A stretch of 64,000 nucleotides of DNA from Pseudomonadota bacterium (GCA_027624235.1 JAQBYB010000002.1:31162-95161); one strand, 5' to 3'; shown: positions 1 through 10,570, counted from the stretch's first letter. Translations and numbers: made by a program. Notes: a model not told the origin generated them from the sequence alone.

Positions 1-478
<478 letters not shown>

Positions 479-482
<4 letters not shown>

Positions 483-1894
483 GCGCTGGCCCTTTTATTT
501 TCCCTGACGGGGGCGCCGGTATTCGCCCTGACAGGGTTGCCGGTCAGACTGTTGGCGTGGGCATCAATAATTAGAAGTTCCTGGATGGCGCCCATTGCCC
601 CCCCTTCGCCGTCCATATGAACCGCCTGCATGTAGGGACTGCGCCCGACCAATTGGCCCGGCAGTCGGCCGGGGCGATCAAGCAACACCGCCATCACCTG
701 GCCGACGCAAGACCGGTTGAATGCCAATTGCTGCGCGTTCAACAGACCCTGGAGGGTCGCCAGACGTTCGCCCTTTACATCCTCAGCGACATGGTTTTCC
801 ATCACCGCCGCCGGGGTTCCGGGCCGGGGACTGTATTTAAAGGAATAGGCCTGGATGAACCCGACCTCTTCCACCAGCTTCATGGTCTCGGCGAAATCCG
901 CATCGGTTTCGCCGGGAAAGCCGACAATGAAATCGGATGAAAGCCCGATATCGGGCCGAACCGCACGCAACCGATCAACCAGACGCCGGTAGTCATCGGC
1001 GTTATGGCGCCGGTTCATGGCCTTCAGAACGACATCCGAGCCGGATTGTACCGGCAGATGCAAAAACGGCATTAGCGCAATGACGTCCCGATGCGCGGCG
1101 ATCAATTCTTCATCCATGTCGGCGGGGTATGAGGTCAAGTAACGAATACGCTCGATCCCATCGATCGCCGCGACCTCGGCAATCAAACGGCCCAAGCCCC
1201 AATCTCCCCCTGAGGACCCGTCAGCAGCGGCGCCTTTGTAATTATTCACATTCTGACCCAACAGCGTGATCTCGCGGACGCCGATCGCCGCCAACTGCCC
1301 GGCTTCGGCCAGCACGGCAGCGGCGGGGCGTGAATATTCGGCGCCACGGGTATAGGGAACGACACAAAACGTGCAGAATTTGTCACAGCCTTCCTGGACC
1401 GTCAAAAAAGCAGCGCTTTCGGCATGTCCCTCCGGCCTAGCGGAATTCGCCGATGACACCGGAGCCGGCAGGAAGTCGAATTTGGGCTCGACCGGGAAGT
1501 CGGTGTCCAGCACCACATCCCCGGCGCGTCCGGCGCGCGCCACCATTTCACCTAAGCGGTGATAGGTCTGCGGTCCGAAGACCATGTCCACATAAGGGGC
1601 GCGCGACAGAATCTCTTCACCCTCGGCCTGGGCGACGCACCCCGCCACAGCCAAAATCATGCGTCCGCCGCCTTCTTCCTTGGCTATTTTAAGGCGTCTG
1701 AGACGCCCCAGTTCCGAATACACCTTTTCGGCCGCTTTTTCGCGGATATGACAGGTGTTGAGGATCACCATGTCGGCGTCATCGGGGGCATCGGCCTGGA
1801 CATAGCCCAAGGGCGCCAGAACATCGGCCATACGACCCGAGTCGTAGACGTTCATCTGGCAGCCATAGGTTTTGATATAAAGTTTTTTTGCCAA
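479..1894 (-). CDS. miaB: tRNA-2-methylthio-N6-dimethylallyladenosine synthase MiaB
   Basis: A radical-SAM methylthiotransferase that adds the 2-methylthio group to N6-isopentenyl-A37 of tRNA. Of 471 residues, the N-terminal UPF0004 domain carries cluster cysteines C12, C48 and C86, and the radical-SAM motif CDKFCTFC places C170, C174 and C177. A TRAM domain follows. The last 20 or so residues, after the TRAM domain, form a low-complexity tail rich in N, R and T. It overlaps phoH by 4 nt downstream and lies 30 nt after fur, so fur, miaB and phoH are probably cotranscribed. Confidence 0.97.
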
Positions 1895-1924
1895 ATGTCT
1901 CTACACTATGCCAATCGCCGACGC

Positions 1925-2344
1925 TTACTTTTTTCGATCCAAAGGAACGCCATAAAGCTCCAGGCGGTGGCCGACAAGCTTCATTCCGTGCGCCTTGGCG
2001 ATTTTTTTCTGCAAGGCTTCGATTTCCTCATTTTGAAATTCGATAACATTACCGGTCTGAATATCGATCAAATGGTCGTGGTGCTCGGTTGAGGCCTCTT
2101 CATACCGTGACCGGCCATCGCCGAAATCATGCCTTTCAAGGATGTTGGACTCCTCGAACAGGCGTACCGTCCGGTAAACAGTGGCGATAGAAATGCGCGA
2201 ATCCAACGCATTCGCCCGCCGGTGGACCTCTTCAACGTCGGGGTGGTCGTCTGCCGAAGACAACACCCGGGCAATCACCCGGCGCTGTTCGGTCATTTTC
2301 ATGCCCTTTTCAACACAAAGGCGTTCGATTTTATTTTCCGGCAT
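1925..2344 (-). CDS. fur: Fur-family transcriptional regulator
   Basis: A 139-residue metal-dependent repressor. The N-terminal winged helix ends with the recognition helix ISIATVYRTVRLF (about residues 51-63). The metal-site motif HHDH is at 88-91, followed by the dimerisation domain. There is no CxxC pair, so the structural zinc site of E. coli Fur is absent, as in many alphaproteobacterial Fur/Mur proteins. The regulated metal (iron or manganese) cannot be read from sequence. It sits upstream of miaB and downstream of mucR on the same strand. Confidence 0.93.
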   Translation of the reverse strand: MPENKIERLCVEKGMKMTEQRRVIARVLSSADDHPDVEEVHRRANALDSRISIATVYRTVRLFEESNILERHDFGDGRSRYEEASTEHHDHLIDIQTGNVIEFQNEEIEALQKKIAKAHGMKLVGHRLELYGVPLDRKK

Positions 2345-2375
2345 AGCCTCTCCCTGGACCGGAACGCATCATGTC

Positions 2376-2789
2376 TTAGCGACGGCGCTTGCGCGGTTTC
2401 GTGCCCAGCCCGATTTTCTTTGCCAAATTGCTGCGGTGCTTGGCGTAATTCGGCGCCACCATTGGATAATCCGCCGGCAACCCCCAACGTTTGCGATATT
2501 CATCAGGCGTCAAGTTATAGGCCGTTTTCAGATGCCGTTTGAGCATCTTTAGCTTTTTGCCATCTTCAAGACAGATGATGAAATCGGCGGATATCGATTT
2601 TTTGACCGCGACCGCGGGACGCGGGCGCTCGGGGATCAAGGATGAGCTGCCAACACCCGCAAGCGTTTTGTAAACATCTTGAATCAATTGCGGCAAATCA
2701 CTGGGCGCGATACTGTTGTTGCCCGCATGCGCGGAAACGATTTCGGTCGTCAACTCCAGCAATTCGCTTATATTAGGCTTATCGGTCAT
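2376..2789 (-). CDS. MucR/Ros-type transcriptional regulator
   Basis: A 137-residue protein matching the MucR/Ros family along its C-terminal half, including the block LTPDEYRKRWGLP and VAPNYAKHRS. MucR proteins bind AT-rich DNA and control exopolysaccharide, motility or cell-cycle genes in alphaproteobacteria. The zinc-finger region has C73, D76 and H86, but the position of the last histidine ligand is A90 (HLKTAYN where many members have THYN). The tail is very basic (KPRKRRR). The start at 2789 has GAGGAAA about 7 nt upstream. It lies 31 nt upstream of fur. Confidence 0.9.
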   Translation of the reverse strand: MTDKPNISELLELTTEIVSAHAGNNSIAPSDLPQLIQDVYKTLAGVGSSSLIPERPRPAVAVKKSISADFIICLEDGKKLKMLKRHLKTAYNLTPDEYRKRWGLPADYPMVAPNYAKHRSNLAKKIGLGTKPRKRRR

Positions 2790-2950
2790 GGGCGATTTTC
2801 CTCACTGATACAAATTCCCTGGACAAAATCAGGCCTGCCACGGGATTTTCGGAATTATCGGCCTCTTATGGAGGCGCTCTTTTTAAGAAATCATTCAATC
2901 AAGAACTGTTTTAGCCTAATAAATAAACCCCCGCCGGGCAAGTAAGAACA

Positions 2951-3235
2951 ATGAATAGCGACAAAAAAGACAACAAGGATACTGAAATAGACTTCTTCAT
3001 TGATATAACAGGAGAAGTCTGCCCTCTTACTTTTGTAAAAACCAAACTACTGATCGAAAGCATGTCGGCTGGGCAGATCGCTGAAGTGCGGCTCAAGGGC
3101 CGGGAGCCTTTGGAAAACGTCCCCCGTTCCGTCACCGACCACGGCCACCGCGTTATCAGCCTTGTGCCGGAAAGCCCGACGGAGCCCGCCGACGGCATTC
3201 ACCGCCTCATTCTTAAAAAAGCCCCCGAGTCTTGA
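2951..3235 (+). CDS. TusA-family sulfurtransferase-like protein
   Basis: A 94-residue small protein with the TusA signature: an early beta strand ending in GEVCPLTFVKTK (cysteine at about residue 20), then a helix and strands ending in RLILKK. TusA proteins relay persulfide sulfur for tRNA thiolation, molybdenum cofactor and sulfur oxidation. The usual CPxP is CPLT here, so the proline after the active cysteine is kept and the second is lost. It is the only plus-strand gene in the first 4.6 kb and is convergent with tsaB. The start codon at 2951 has only a weak Shine-Dalgarno. The exact sulfur partner is unknown. Confidence 0.85.
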   Translation: MNSDKKDNKDTEIDFFIDITGEVCPLTFVKTKLLIESMSAGQIAEVRLKGREPLENVPRSVTDHGHRVISLVPESPTEPADGIHRLILKKAPES

Positions 3236-3267
3236 AAATTCCGCATAAAACGCCCAGGACGCCTTGA

Positions 3268-3972
3268 TCAGGGCCTGAGCCGACCACCGTCTTTCGGGAC
3301 CTTCGCGTCGGGAGGCCTCAAATAAAGCGGCCGTGGCCGCTCGATCGGTGTCTCTGGAGACCATCGGCTTGCCGCCAGGGCGGCCAGGGTCCCGGCATCA
3401 GGCGCTTCGGGGGCATTGCTTAAAGCAACCTCCAGCCCGGCCCCGTCCAATGCGGCGACGGCGCGCGGGCCGGCGTCACCGGCGATGACAACACGCCCCC
3501 CCGTGATCGATACACCGGCCAGCACCGCCGCCAGGGCGTCGGGCAAAACCGCTTGGGGCGGGGACAACGGCGCAAGGCCGGCGGCAAAGACCTGAACAAA
3601 GATATCGTCGCGCTTGGATTCGATCGCCACTAATAGGGTTGCGCCGTCCCGCTCAGACGCCTGAACACCGGCGGCAACGACCTCAAGAGTGGTGACGCCC
3701 ATACACGCCAGGTCGCCTGCCAGGGCCAGCCCCCGGGCGGCGGCCAGGCCAATGCGAAGACCGGTGAATGAGCCCGGCCCCGTGGTCACGGCCAACAGAT
3801 CAAGGTCCTGATAAGCCTTTCCCGCCTCCTCCATAACGTCGGCGATCATTCCCATCAGGTGTTCCGCCTGGCCCCGCGCCATCGCTTCGAAGCGCCGCGC
3901 AATGATTTTCCCGTCGTCGCTAAGGGCGGCCGAGCAAGCGGACGCCGCCGTATCAAACCCAAGAACAAGCAT
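3268..3972 (-). CDS. tsaB: tRNA threonylcarbamoyladenosine biosynthesis protein TsaB
   Basis: An ASKHA-fold partner of TsaD/TsaE in making t6A37 of ANN-reading tRNAs. The 234-residue product has the N-terminal [12 protein letters not shown] strand-turn and the family signature GPGSFTGLR at 65-73, and normal family length. It follows the nitroreductase gene by 16 nt on the same strand. In many alphaproteobacteria rimI follows tsaB; here none is found, and the next gene (TusA-like) is on the other strand. Confidence 0.96.
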   Translation of the reverse strand: MLVLGFDTAASACSAALSDDGKIIARRFEAMARGQAEHLMGMIADVMEEAGKAYQDLDLLAVTTGPGSFTGLRIGLAAARGLALAGDLACMGVTTLEVVAAGVQASERDGATLLVAIESKRDDIFVQVFAAGLAPLSPPQAVLPDALAAVLAGVSITGGRVVIAGDAGPRAVAALDGAGLEVALSNAPEAPDAGTLAALAASRWSPETPIERPRPLYLRPPDAKVPKDGGRLRP

Positions 3973-3988
3973 TGCTTAAGTCTCTTTT

Positions 3989-4579
3989 CTAGATCACCGA
4001 ACAGTCCTCATTGAAATCAGGCCGGGGGCTACGCGGAAACAGATCCTCCTCGCTGCCGTAACCGATACTGCAAAGGAAGTTGGAGCGAACCTCCGTTCCG
4101 GCAAAAAATTCCTCGTCAACGGCGGCGTTATCGAACCCCGACATCGGCCCGCAATCGAGGCCCAGCGCACGCGCGGCCAGCATCAAATAGGCCCCTTGCA
4201 AGGTAGCATTGCGAAAGGCGGTGGTCTCAATCAAGGGCTGGTTTCCGGCGAACCACGACCGGGCGTCGGTGTGGGGGAACAGAACGCCCAGCCGGTCATA
4301 AAATTTCATATCCTGGCCGATGATAGCGGTCACCGGGGCGGCCATGATTTTTTTCACGTTTCCTTCAAGTAAATGAGGCTTCAAACGCGCCTTGGCTTCA
4401 TCCGAAACCACGAAAACAATCCGGGCCGGACAGCAATTGGCGCTGGTCGGGCCCATTTTGGCCAGGTCCCAGACGGCCTTGAGCAAATCCACCGCCACCG
4501 GCCTGTCCAGCCAGCCATTACGGGTGCGGGCCTTGGTGAAAAGCTGGTCGAGGGCTTCTTGGGTTAGGGCATCTGTCAC
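3989..4579 (-). CDS. Malonic semialdehyde reductase / RutE-HadB-type nitroreductase
   Basis: A 196-residue FMN-dependent nitroreductase-fold protein of the RutE/HadB subgroup, recognisable from the early RNGWLDRPV segment, the MGPTSANCCPARIVFV flavin-binding stretch and the PMSGFDNAAVD segment near 140-150. RutE reduces 3-oxopropionate (malonic semialdehyde) to 3-hydroxypropionate in pyrimidine breakdown. No other rut gene lies in the window, so a more general reductase role is possible. The last five residues are EDCSV plus I. It is probably cotranscribed with tsaB. Confidence 0.88.
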   Translation of the reverse strand: MTDALTQEALDQLFTKARTRNGWLDRPVAVDLLKAVWDLAKMGPTSANCCPARIVFVVSDEAKARLKPHLLEGNVKKIMAAPVTAIIGQDMKFYDRLGVLFPHTDARSWFAGNQPLIETTAFRNATLQGAYLMLAARALGLDCGPMSGFDNAAVDEEFFAGTEVRSNFLCSIGYGSEEDLFPRSPRPDFNEDCSVI

Positions 4580-4692
4580 CGGAGTCTCCTGAAAGGGAAT
4601 TGTTGAATGGGTTGCTGTTTTCAGTATGACACTTGTGTTCAGGCATGGAAGCGTGAAAAATTCAGATCAACGTCAATAATATGTGAGACCTC

Positions 4693-5736
4693 ATGGGCCT
4701 TGGACGAAGACTTCAAACCGTACTTTTGATTTTTATAGCCGCTTTCTCCGCGCATACCGCTGTGATCGCCGCGCCCCTCACCCCCGCCGCCAATGGCGCC
4801 GTCGTCGTCATGTATCATCGCTTCGGAGAGACAAAATATCCCTCCACCAATATCACCCTCAAACAATTCGAGGCCCATCTCCAGGAATTAAAGTCGGGCC
4901 AATATAATGTATTGCCGCTGCTCGAAATCATTGCCGCCCTTCAGCGCGGCAACCCTCTTCCCGACCGAACCGTGGGGATAAGTATCGACGATGCCTACCT
5001 CTCCGTTTTCACCGAGGCTTGGCCGCGCCTCAAGAAAGCCGGGTTTCCGTTTACGGTGTTCGTCGCCACCGACCCCGTCGACAACTCCACGTCCGGCTTT
5101 ATGAATTGGGACCAGATCAAGGAAATGGCTTTGGCCGGCGTCACCATCGGCGGCCATACGGGATCACACCTGCACATGCCGAATGCAGGCCGGGACAGGA
5201 ACCTGGACGAGATAGCACGGTCGAAAAAGCGTTTTGAGGAAATGTTGGGCAATCCGCCCCGGCTTTTTGCCTACCCTTACGGCGAATCCAGTCTTGCCGT
5301 CCAAACGATGGCAAAAGACGCCGGTTACATCGCCGGTTTCGGGCAGCACTCGGGCGCCTTTGATGGCGGCTCGAACCTGTTCGATTTACCGCGCTTCGCC
5401 ATGAATGAAAGTTATGCCGGGATGGATCGGTTTCGTTTGGTGATAGCCGCGCTTCCGCTCCCCGTTGCCGATATCACGCCCGCGGACCCGTTGATTACCA
5501 CCATCAATCCTCCGGCCATGGGGTTTTCTTTCTTGGGCGACGCCAAGGCCCTGGGCCGGCTGACCTGCTTTTCGTCGAATGCCGGCAAAACCAGGGTGGA
5601 ACGTCTTGGCGAACGGCGAATTGAAATCAGGGTAGAGCAAGCATTTCCCACCGGCCGAACCCGGGTGAATTGCACACTCCCGACAAACAAGGGCCGCTGG
5701 CATTGGTTCGGACGCCAGTTCTACAGACCGGAGTAA
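4693..5736 (+). CDS. Polysaccharide deacetylase (NodB-like) with signal peptide
   Basis: A 347-residue exported carbohydrate esterase family 4 protein. Residues 1-27 are a hydrophobic signal peptide ending near AAP. The NodB domain shows the metal and base motifs DD at 99-100 and HTGSHLH at 155-161, then the FAYPYGE motif near 220. These residues deacetylate N-acetylglucosamine-containing polymers such as peptidoglycan or poly-GlcNAc. The C-terminal roughly 90 residues are an added domain I do not recognise. It faces a Bax-like cell-wall gene, so a cell-wall role is plausible but inferred. Confidence 0.9.
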   Translation: MGLGRRLQTVLLIFIAAFSAHTAVIAAPLTPAANGAVVVMYHRFGETKYPSTNITLKQFEAHLQELKSGQYNVLPLLEIIAALQRGNPLPDRTVGISIDDAYLSVFTEAWPRLKKAGFPFTVFVATDPVDNSTSGFMNWDQIKEMALAGVTIGGHTGSHLHMPNAGRDRNLDEIARSKKRFEEMLGNPPRLFAYPYGESSLAVQTMAKDAGYIAGFGQHSGAFDGGSNLFDLPRFAMNESYAGMDRFRLVIAALPLPVADITPADPLITTINPPAMGFSFLGDAKALGRLTCFSSNAGKTRVERLGERRIEIRVEQAFPTGRTRVNCTLPTNKGRWHWFGRQFYRPE

Positions 5737-5744
5737 AGCAAATC

Positions 5745-5837
5745 CCGAGCCGATGGTTACATCCGCGACGACGAATTTGCGTTTAAACAAAGAGAAAATT
5801 CCGAGCCGATGGTTACATCCGCGACGACGAATTTGCG
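5745..5837. repeat. 37-bp perfect direct repeat, two copies 56 bp apart
   Basis: The same 37 bases occur at 5745-5781 and 5801-5837, beginning CCGAGCCGATGG and ending GAATTTGCG, separated by a 19-bp AT-rich spacer. They fill the gap between the convergent deacetylase and glucosaminidase genes. The repeat has no strong dyad symmetry, so it does not look like a rho-independent terminator. Its function is unknown. Confidence 0.9.
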
Positions 5838-5851
5838 GTAATAAAAGAGAT

Positions 5852-6964
5852 CTAGATAAGCGAGCGTGGGCCGGAATTTCCATCGCGCAACCGGGCGTCA
5901 TCAAACCGGTGCAGATTGTTGCTTTCGATCAGGGCGCGGATGCCTTGCACGTACTTTTCACCCCGCGCGGAATAATTTTTCAGGTTATCCACCAACAACA
6001 GGCCGTCCAACGGCGCGCCGTTGAGTCTGAGGCCGGAGCGAACTTTCCGCATCCCCCGGTAGGCCGCATGGGTGTTGAGGTTAAGCGCATAGGAGCGAAC
6101 CGAATCGAGAAGATTGGGAAAGGCCCTGATCTTGTGCTTCTTATCTTCGTCGCGCTCAGTCGGGACCAAGTTTCCGGTCTTGGAGAACGTCCATTGTCCG
6201 AACATCGCGTTGCCCTCGCGCACAAAACGCGACGTGCCCCAACCGCTTTCCTCGGCCGCCTGAGCCAACGCCAGGGATGGGGGAATAATATCAACACGCT
6301 TCAACAGCGTTTCGATGAGGTTTTTCTTCACGCCGTAGCGTTCCGACATTACCATCAGCCAAAGCCGGTCCGCCGGGCCCGGTTTTTGACCCAGGCTTTG
6401 TTGGAAGTGAAGTTTCCAAAGCCGCTGACGGTCACGCAGAAGTTCCTCGTTGGCTTGCAGGACAAGCGGCAAAAGGGTCTGAAAGAAAAGCGACTTACGG
6501 AGCCCGGCTTCACGGATGTTTTTGATGTCACTGGGCAGGCTGGCCAGGAACAGACGCGGCACCGCGGCTTCGCCGGAACGAACAAGATCGAGATCATAGC
6601 CCAATTGATTGAATGTCTCCGACAGCGCCACCGTCGTTTTCAGGCGTTGCAAGCGATGTTGGCGATCATCTGATTCCACGGAGAAGAAACCGATCAGCGT
6701 ATCGATGCCGGCCATCCTTACCGTGTTCGTTACGGCCTTCAGGGCGCGTTTACTCGCCGTCGGCGCCGCGATCTCGTGGGGGAAAATCTCAGCCGGGATC
6801 GGCGCATAGGCCGGCACTGGAACAGCGACGGAAACCGCAAGGCGGAGCGTCGCCTTCGGCGACGAGGGTTGATTTTCAATAGGATTGGTGACAACAGAAT
6901 AAAACAGGCCTGTAATCAGACCGGCAACAGCGAGCAAGGCGCCGTGTTCAAAGCGAAACTTCAT
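5852..6964 (-). CDS. Bax-like glucosaminidase-domain protein, membrane-anchored
   Basis: A 370-residue protein with one N-terminal hydrophobic segment (residues 9-25) that would anchor or export it. The C-terminal half carries the glucosaminidase/Bax signature AAEESGWGTSRF (236-247), in which a glutamate is the expected acid catalyst, followed by NAMFGQWTF. Family members cleave beta-N-acetylglucosamine bonds in peptidoglycan or are poorly defined Bax proteins. I chose the ATG at 6964; a GTG nine codons upstream at 6991 is also in frame. It is convergent with the polysaccharide deacetylase. Confidence 0.87.
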   Translation of the reverse strand: MKFRFEHGALLAVAGLITGLFYSVVTNPIENQPSSPKATLRLAVSVAVPVPAYAPIPAEIFPHEIAAPTASKRALKAVTNTVRMAGIDTLIGFFSVESDDRQHRLQRLKTTVALSETFNQLGYDLDLVRSGEAAVPRLFLASLPSDIKNIREAGLRKSLFFQTLLPLVLQANEELLRDRQRLWKLHFQQSLGQKPGPADRLWLMVMSERYGVKKNLIETLLKRVDIIPPSLALAQAAEESGWGTSRFVREGNAMFGQWTFSKTGNLVPTERDEDKKHKIRAFPNLLDSVRSYALNLNTHAAYRGMRKVRSGLRLNGAPLDGLLLVDNLKNYSARGEKYVQGIRALIESNNLHRFDDARLRDGNSGPRSLI

Positions 6965-7269
6965 AACCTGATATAAATTGAGCGACACCACCGGGCCGCT
7001 TCAACCCCTCATTTGCATAAACAAATCTCATATTTTCTTATTATTATTATTGGTATTCCGTTCATTCTCCCCCCGAGTCGAGAGATCACGGAGCCATTTG
7101 GCCGGCAGTGTTGGTGGAGCTTCTAGCACAACGCCGACTCCAACACCAGCCTCTGTGCAAGGCAGTGTGGCAATATTGCACCGTACAATTTAAATTTTAA
7201 GGACTTTTTTTGTTGCCTGTCGCGCCGACGCCCGAAAACACCTTCAAAGAGTATAGGGACTACAAGGGG
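6965..7269. other. Intergenic region, 305 bp, no gene recognised
   Basis: This gap lies between the nfu stop and the start of the Bax-like gene, both on the minus strand, and should hold the promoter of the latter. It contains a run of ATT triplets near 7040 and an imperfect stem: GTGTTGG near 7109 can pair with CCAACAC near 7140. A plus-strand frame reads a short Thr-Pro repeat but has no convincing start. I see no RNA gene. Confidence 0.5.
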
Positions 7270-7833
7270 TTACTCGACGGCACGCACTTCCGTCACTTCC
7301 GGAATGTAATGGCGAAGCATATTTTCGATACCATTTTTTAATGTCGCCGTGGACGAAGGACAGCCCGCACAGGCCCCCTGCATATGGAGAAAAACGACTC
7401 CGTCCTCGAATCCTTTGAAGACGATGTCGCCGCCGTCCTGGGCCACGGCCGGGCGAACCCGGGTATCAATCAGCTCTTTGATCTTCGACTCGATGCCGCC
7501 GCTAGGGCCTTGCGCCGACGGATCGGTGGTGTCGGTGCCGGGGCCTTCGCCCTCAATCACCGCCTTGCCCGACTGAAAATGTTCCATGATCGCGCCAAGG
7601 ATCAGGGGCTTCATGATTTCCCAATCCTTGTCGTCGGATTTGGTGGCGGTGATGAATTCCGCCCCCAGAAAGACGCCGGTGACCCCTTCGATACCGAAAA
7701 GGCCGGTCGCCAGCGGCGAATTCGTCGCCAGGGCCGCGGCGGTGAAATTAGCGGTTCCCGATTTCATAACCGGCACACCGGGCATGAACTTCAGTGTCGC
7801 CGGATTGGGCGTGCGTTCCGTTTGAATAAACAT
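7270..7833 (-). CDS. NifU-family iron-sulfur scaffold protein (Nfu)
   Basis: A 187-residue Fe-S cluster carrier. The N-terminal Nfu domain begins with the family signature TERTPNPATLKF, and the C-terminal NifU domain has C155-x2-C158 (GACAGCPSS), which binds a 4Fe-4S cluster at a dimer interface. The start at 7833 is preferred over an upstream in-frame codon at 7887 because AGAGG lies 8 nt before it and the family begins MFIQTE. It follows trpS on the same strand. Confidence 0.95.
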   Translation of the reverse strand: MFIQTERTPNPATLKFMPGVPVMKSGTANFTAAALATNSPLATGLFGIEGVTGVFLGAEFITATKSDDKDWEIMKPLILGAIMEHFQSGKAVIEGEGPGTDTTDPSAQGPSGGIESKIKELIDTRVRPAVAQDGGDIVFKGFEDGVVFLHMQGACAGCPSSTATLKNGIENMLRHYIPEVTEVRAVE

Positions 7834-7925
7834 TATTAAAACCTCTTTTGCGCAAAAACTGCGTCCTAGACCCTTTAAATGGGCCACCCTGGTCCTTGAA
7901 TCAAGCCTATTTAGCCAAGTTATTT

Positions 7926-8939
7926 CTAATCGGCTCTGGGACGAAGAAAGCCGACGATATCGTGAACCTCGGCCAGCACCGGTTCTGCGATGGCGCGGGC
8001 GCGCTGGACACCGTCGGTAATGACGGCGTCGACATGGGACTCATCAATCATCAAGCGGCGCATTTCGTCCTGCATGGGGGCCAATTTCTCCACCGCCAAA
8101 TCGGCCAAGTCCTGTTTAAACCTCGAGAATTGAAGGCCGCCGAATTTATTGCAGACCTCGGCGATTTCCAGATCGGCCAGCGCCGCATAGATCCCCATCA
8201 GGTTGGCGGCTTCCGGACGGCCATCGAATTGGTTCGGGCTGGCGGGCAGCTCGTCCGGGTCGGTCTTGGCCTTGCGAATTTTTTTGACGATGGTATCGGC
8301 GTCATCGGTCATATTAATACGCGACAGGTCAGAAGGGTCCGACTTGCTCATCTTTGATGAGCCGTCCCGCAATGACATAACGCGGGTGGCGGCGCCGAAG
8401 ATCAGTGGCTCGACAATTGGGAAAAAATCGACGCCGAAGTCGTTGTTGAATTTCTGGGCGATGTCGCGGACCAGTTCCAGATGCTGTTTCTGATCCTCGC
8501 CAACGGGGACATGGGTGCCTTTGTACAGCAGGATATCGGCGGCCATTAAATTCGGGTACGCGTACAGGCCGACCGAGGCATTTTCCTTGTTCTTGCCGGC
8601 CTTCTCCTTGAACTGGGTCATCCGGTTCAGCCAGCCGAGACGCGCCACGCAGTTAAAAATCCAGGCCAGTTCCGCATGACCGGGAACCTGGCTTTGGTTA
8701 AAGATGATGTGGCGCTTGGCATCAATGCCGGCGGCCAGCATGGCGGCGGCGACATGACGGGTTGAGGTCTTTAGCTCGACCGGGTCCTGCCAGACCGTCA
8801 CCGCATGCAGGTCGACAACGCAGAACAGGCATTCGTATTCATCCTGCAGGCGCACCCAATTGCGGATCGCGCCCAGGTAGTTGCCCAAGTGCAGATTGCC
8901 GGTCGGCTGCGCGCCCGAAAAAATTCGTTCCATCGACAT
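7926..8939 (-). CDS. trpS: Tryptophanyl-tRNA synthetase
   Basis: A class Ic aminoacyl-tRNA synthetase of 337 residues that charges tRNA-Trp. The HIGH-like motif HLGN is at 17-20 after GAQPTGN, and KMSKS is exact at 196-200. The length fits the bacterial family. It starts 10 nt after the murJ stop, so the two are probably one transcript. Confidence 0.98.
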   Translation of the reverse strand: MSMERIFSGAQPTGNLHLGNYLGAIRNWVRLQDEYECLFCVVDLHAVTVWQDPVELKTSTRHVAAAMLAAGIDAKRHIIFNQSQVPGHAELAWIFNCVARLGWLNRMTQFKEKAGKNKENASVGLYAYPNLMAADILLYKGTHVPVGEDQKQHLELVRDIAQKFNNDFGVDFFPIVEPLIFGAATRVMSLRDGSSKMSKSDPSDLSRINMTDDADTIVKKIRKAKTDPDELPASPNQFDGRPEAANLMGIYAALADLEIAEVCNKFGGLQFSRFKQDLADLAVEKLAPMQDEMRRLMIDESHVDAVITDGVQRARAIAEPVLAEVHDIVGFLRPRAD

Positions 8940-8949
8940 TCGCTCCCAA

Positions 8950-10515
8950 TTATTCGTGCTTTTTAGGGTGTCCCGCCGCCCCGATAAAGACTTTTAAATC
9001 GGCCACCCGCGCCGCGCCGAACGCCAGGGCAAGGCCCCCGAACACCGCCATGCCGCCAGCCACCAGAACGGCCAAGCCAAGGGCGCGTTCCGGTGTCGTC
9101 CCGGCCAAGACGTCCGCCAACGGCCCCAGCGCCCAAACAAGCGCCAGCCCCATGCCGACCGACGCCAGGGCCATGCGCCACCAGCGTCCGCGTAGGCGGC
9201 GGTCCGGGACCAAATGACCACGGCGGTGAAGGACGGCGGCCATGATCGCGACGTTGAGCCAGCTCGAGACCACCGTCGCCGCCGCAATCCCGACATGCAG
9301 AAACGGACCCATCAATAAAAGATTGAGCCCCAAATTAACGAACAGACAGAACACCGATATTTTGACCGGCGTCGCCGTGTCCTCGCGGGCAAAGAAGCCG
9401 GGCGCCAACGCCTTGACCATGACATAGGCCGGCAGCCCCACGGCATAGACGGACAACGCCGCCGCCGTCGCCAACGTCTCCGGCGGTCCGAACTGGCCGC
9501 GTTCGAACAACACCCGGATCACCGGCTCGGCAATCACCATCAAGGCGATGGCGGCCGGCAACGTCAGCAGCAATGATAATTCCAACGCCCGGTTTTGGCT
9601 GTCGAGGGCGGCGGCGGCTTCCCCGGCGCGGACCTGACGCGATAACAAGGGCAATAAGGCCGTGCCGACGGCGACGCCGAGCACGCCCAGCGGTAATTGA
9701 TTAACCCTGTCGGCATAGAACAGATACGAAATCGAGCCCGCCGGCAGCAACGACGCGATCACCGTATCAATGACCAAATTGATCTGATAAATACCGGCGC
9801 CGATGGCGACCGGCGCCATTCGTTTCAACAGGACTTTAACGTCGGCGGTCAGCCGGGGCGCCCGCAAGCGCATCCACACCCCTTCCCGGCCACAGACGGC
9901 AAACAGCCAAATACACTGAACCAAACCCGCCGCCGCCACGCCCCAGGCGAGCGCATGGCCGGGGGTTTCGGTGAAGTTGGCGAGACCCAGGATGGCGCCG
10001 ATCAGACAAAGGTTCAGCAGGATCGGGGTCGCGGCGGCGGCGGCAAACTTGCCGAGGGAATTCAGCACGCCGGCCATCAATGAGACCAGGGAGATAAATA
10101 ATAAATAAGGGAATGTGATCCGGGTCAGCGCCACCGCCAGATCGAACTTGGCGGGATCGCCGATAAAGCCCGGCGCAAAGCCCAACATCACCAGCGGCAT
10201 CGCCACTTCAATGACGCCGACGAAAATCAGCAGCGCCCAAAACAGAACGCTGAACGCGGCGATCGCAAACGCTTTCGCCGCCTCGAGGCCTTCCGACTCG
10301 ACGCGGCCCGCGAACATCGGCACGAAGGCCATGGAAAAGGCGCCTTCGGCAAACAGGCGGCGGAACAGGTTCGGTAGTTTGAAGGCGACGAAGAATACGT
10401 CGGCGCCGGCTGCCGCGCCGAGCACGGCGGCGATCAGAATATCACGCACGAAGCCCAGACCCCGGCTGATCAGGGTGAAGCCGCCGACGGTGGCAATGGA
10501 TCGCAAAAGCACCAT
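8950..10515 (-). CDS. murJ: Lipid II flippase MurJ (MviN)
   Basis: A 521-residue polytopic inner-membrane protein of the MOP exporter superfamily with about 14 hydrophobic segments. It begins with the family hallmark [13 protein letters not shown] near residue 20 and [16 protein letters not shown] near 50-66. It moves undecaprenyl-linked peptidoglycan precursor to the periplasm. It lies between glnD and trpS on the minus strand. Confidence 0.97.
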   Translation of the reverse strand: MVLLRSIATVGGFTLISRGLGFVRDILIAAVLGAAAGADVFFVAFKLPNLFRRLFAEGAFSMAFVPMFAGRVESEGLEAAKAFAIAAFSVLFWALLIFVGVIEVAMPLVMLGFAPGFIGDPAKFDLAVALTRITFPYLLFISLVSLMAGVLNSLGKFAAAAATPILLNLCLIGAILGLANFTETPGHALAWGVAAAGLVQCIWLFAVCGREGVWMRLRAPRLTADVKVLLKRMAPVAIGAGIYQINLVIDTVIASLLPAGSISYLFYADRVNQLPLGVLGVAVGTALLPLLSRQVRAGEAAAALDSQNRALELSLLLTLPAAIALMVIAEPVIRVLFERGQFGPPETLATAAALSVYAVGLPAYVMVKALAPGFFAREDTATPVKISVFCLFVNLGLNLLLMGPFLHVGIAAATVVSSWLNVAIMAAVLHRRGHLVPDRRLRGRWWRMALASVGMGLALVWALGPLADVLAGTTPERALGLAVLVAGGMAVFGGLALAFGAARVADLKVFIGAAGHPKKHE

Positions 10516-10570
10516 AGCCGCCTCAATAGCGGTTTTTTGTGTCAGCGAAAAGGCGCAGGGATGGGCAATA

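Noticed and set aside
5745..5837. Minimal CRISPR-like repeat
   Set aside because: Only two copies, short spacer, no cas genes and no dyad in the repeat.
6978..7193. Plus-strand open frame with a Thr-Pro run between nfu and the Bax-like gene
   Set aside because: Starts with a TTG, no ribosome site, and overlaps the start of the Bax-like gene on the other strand.
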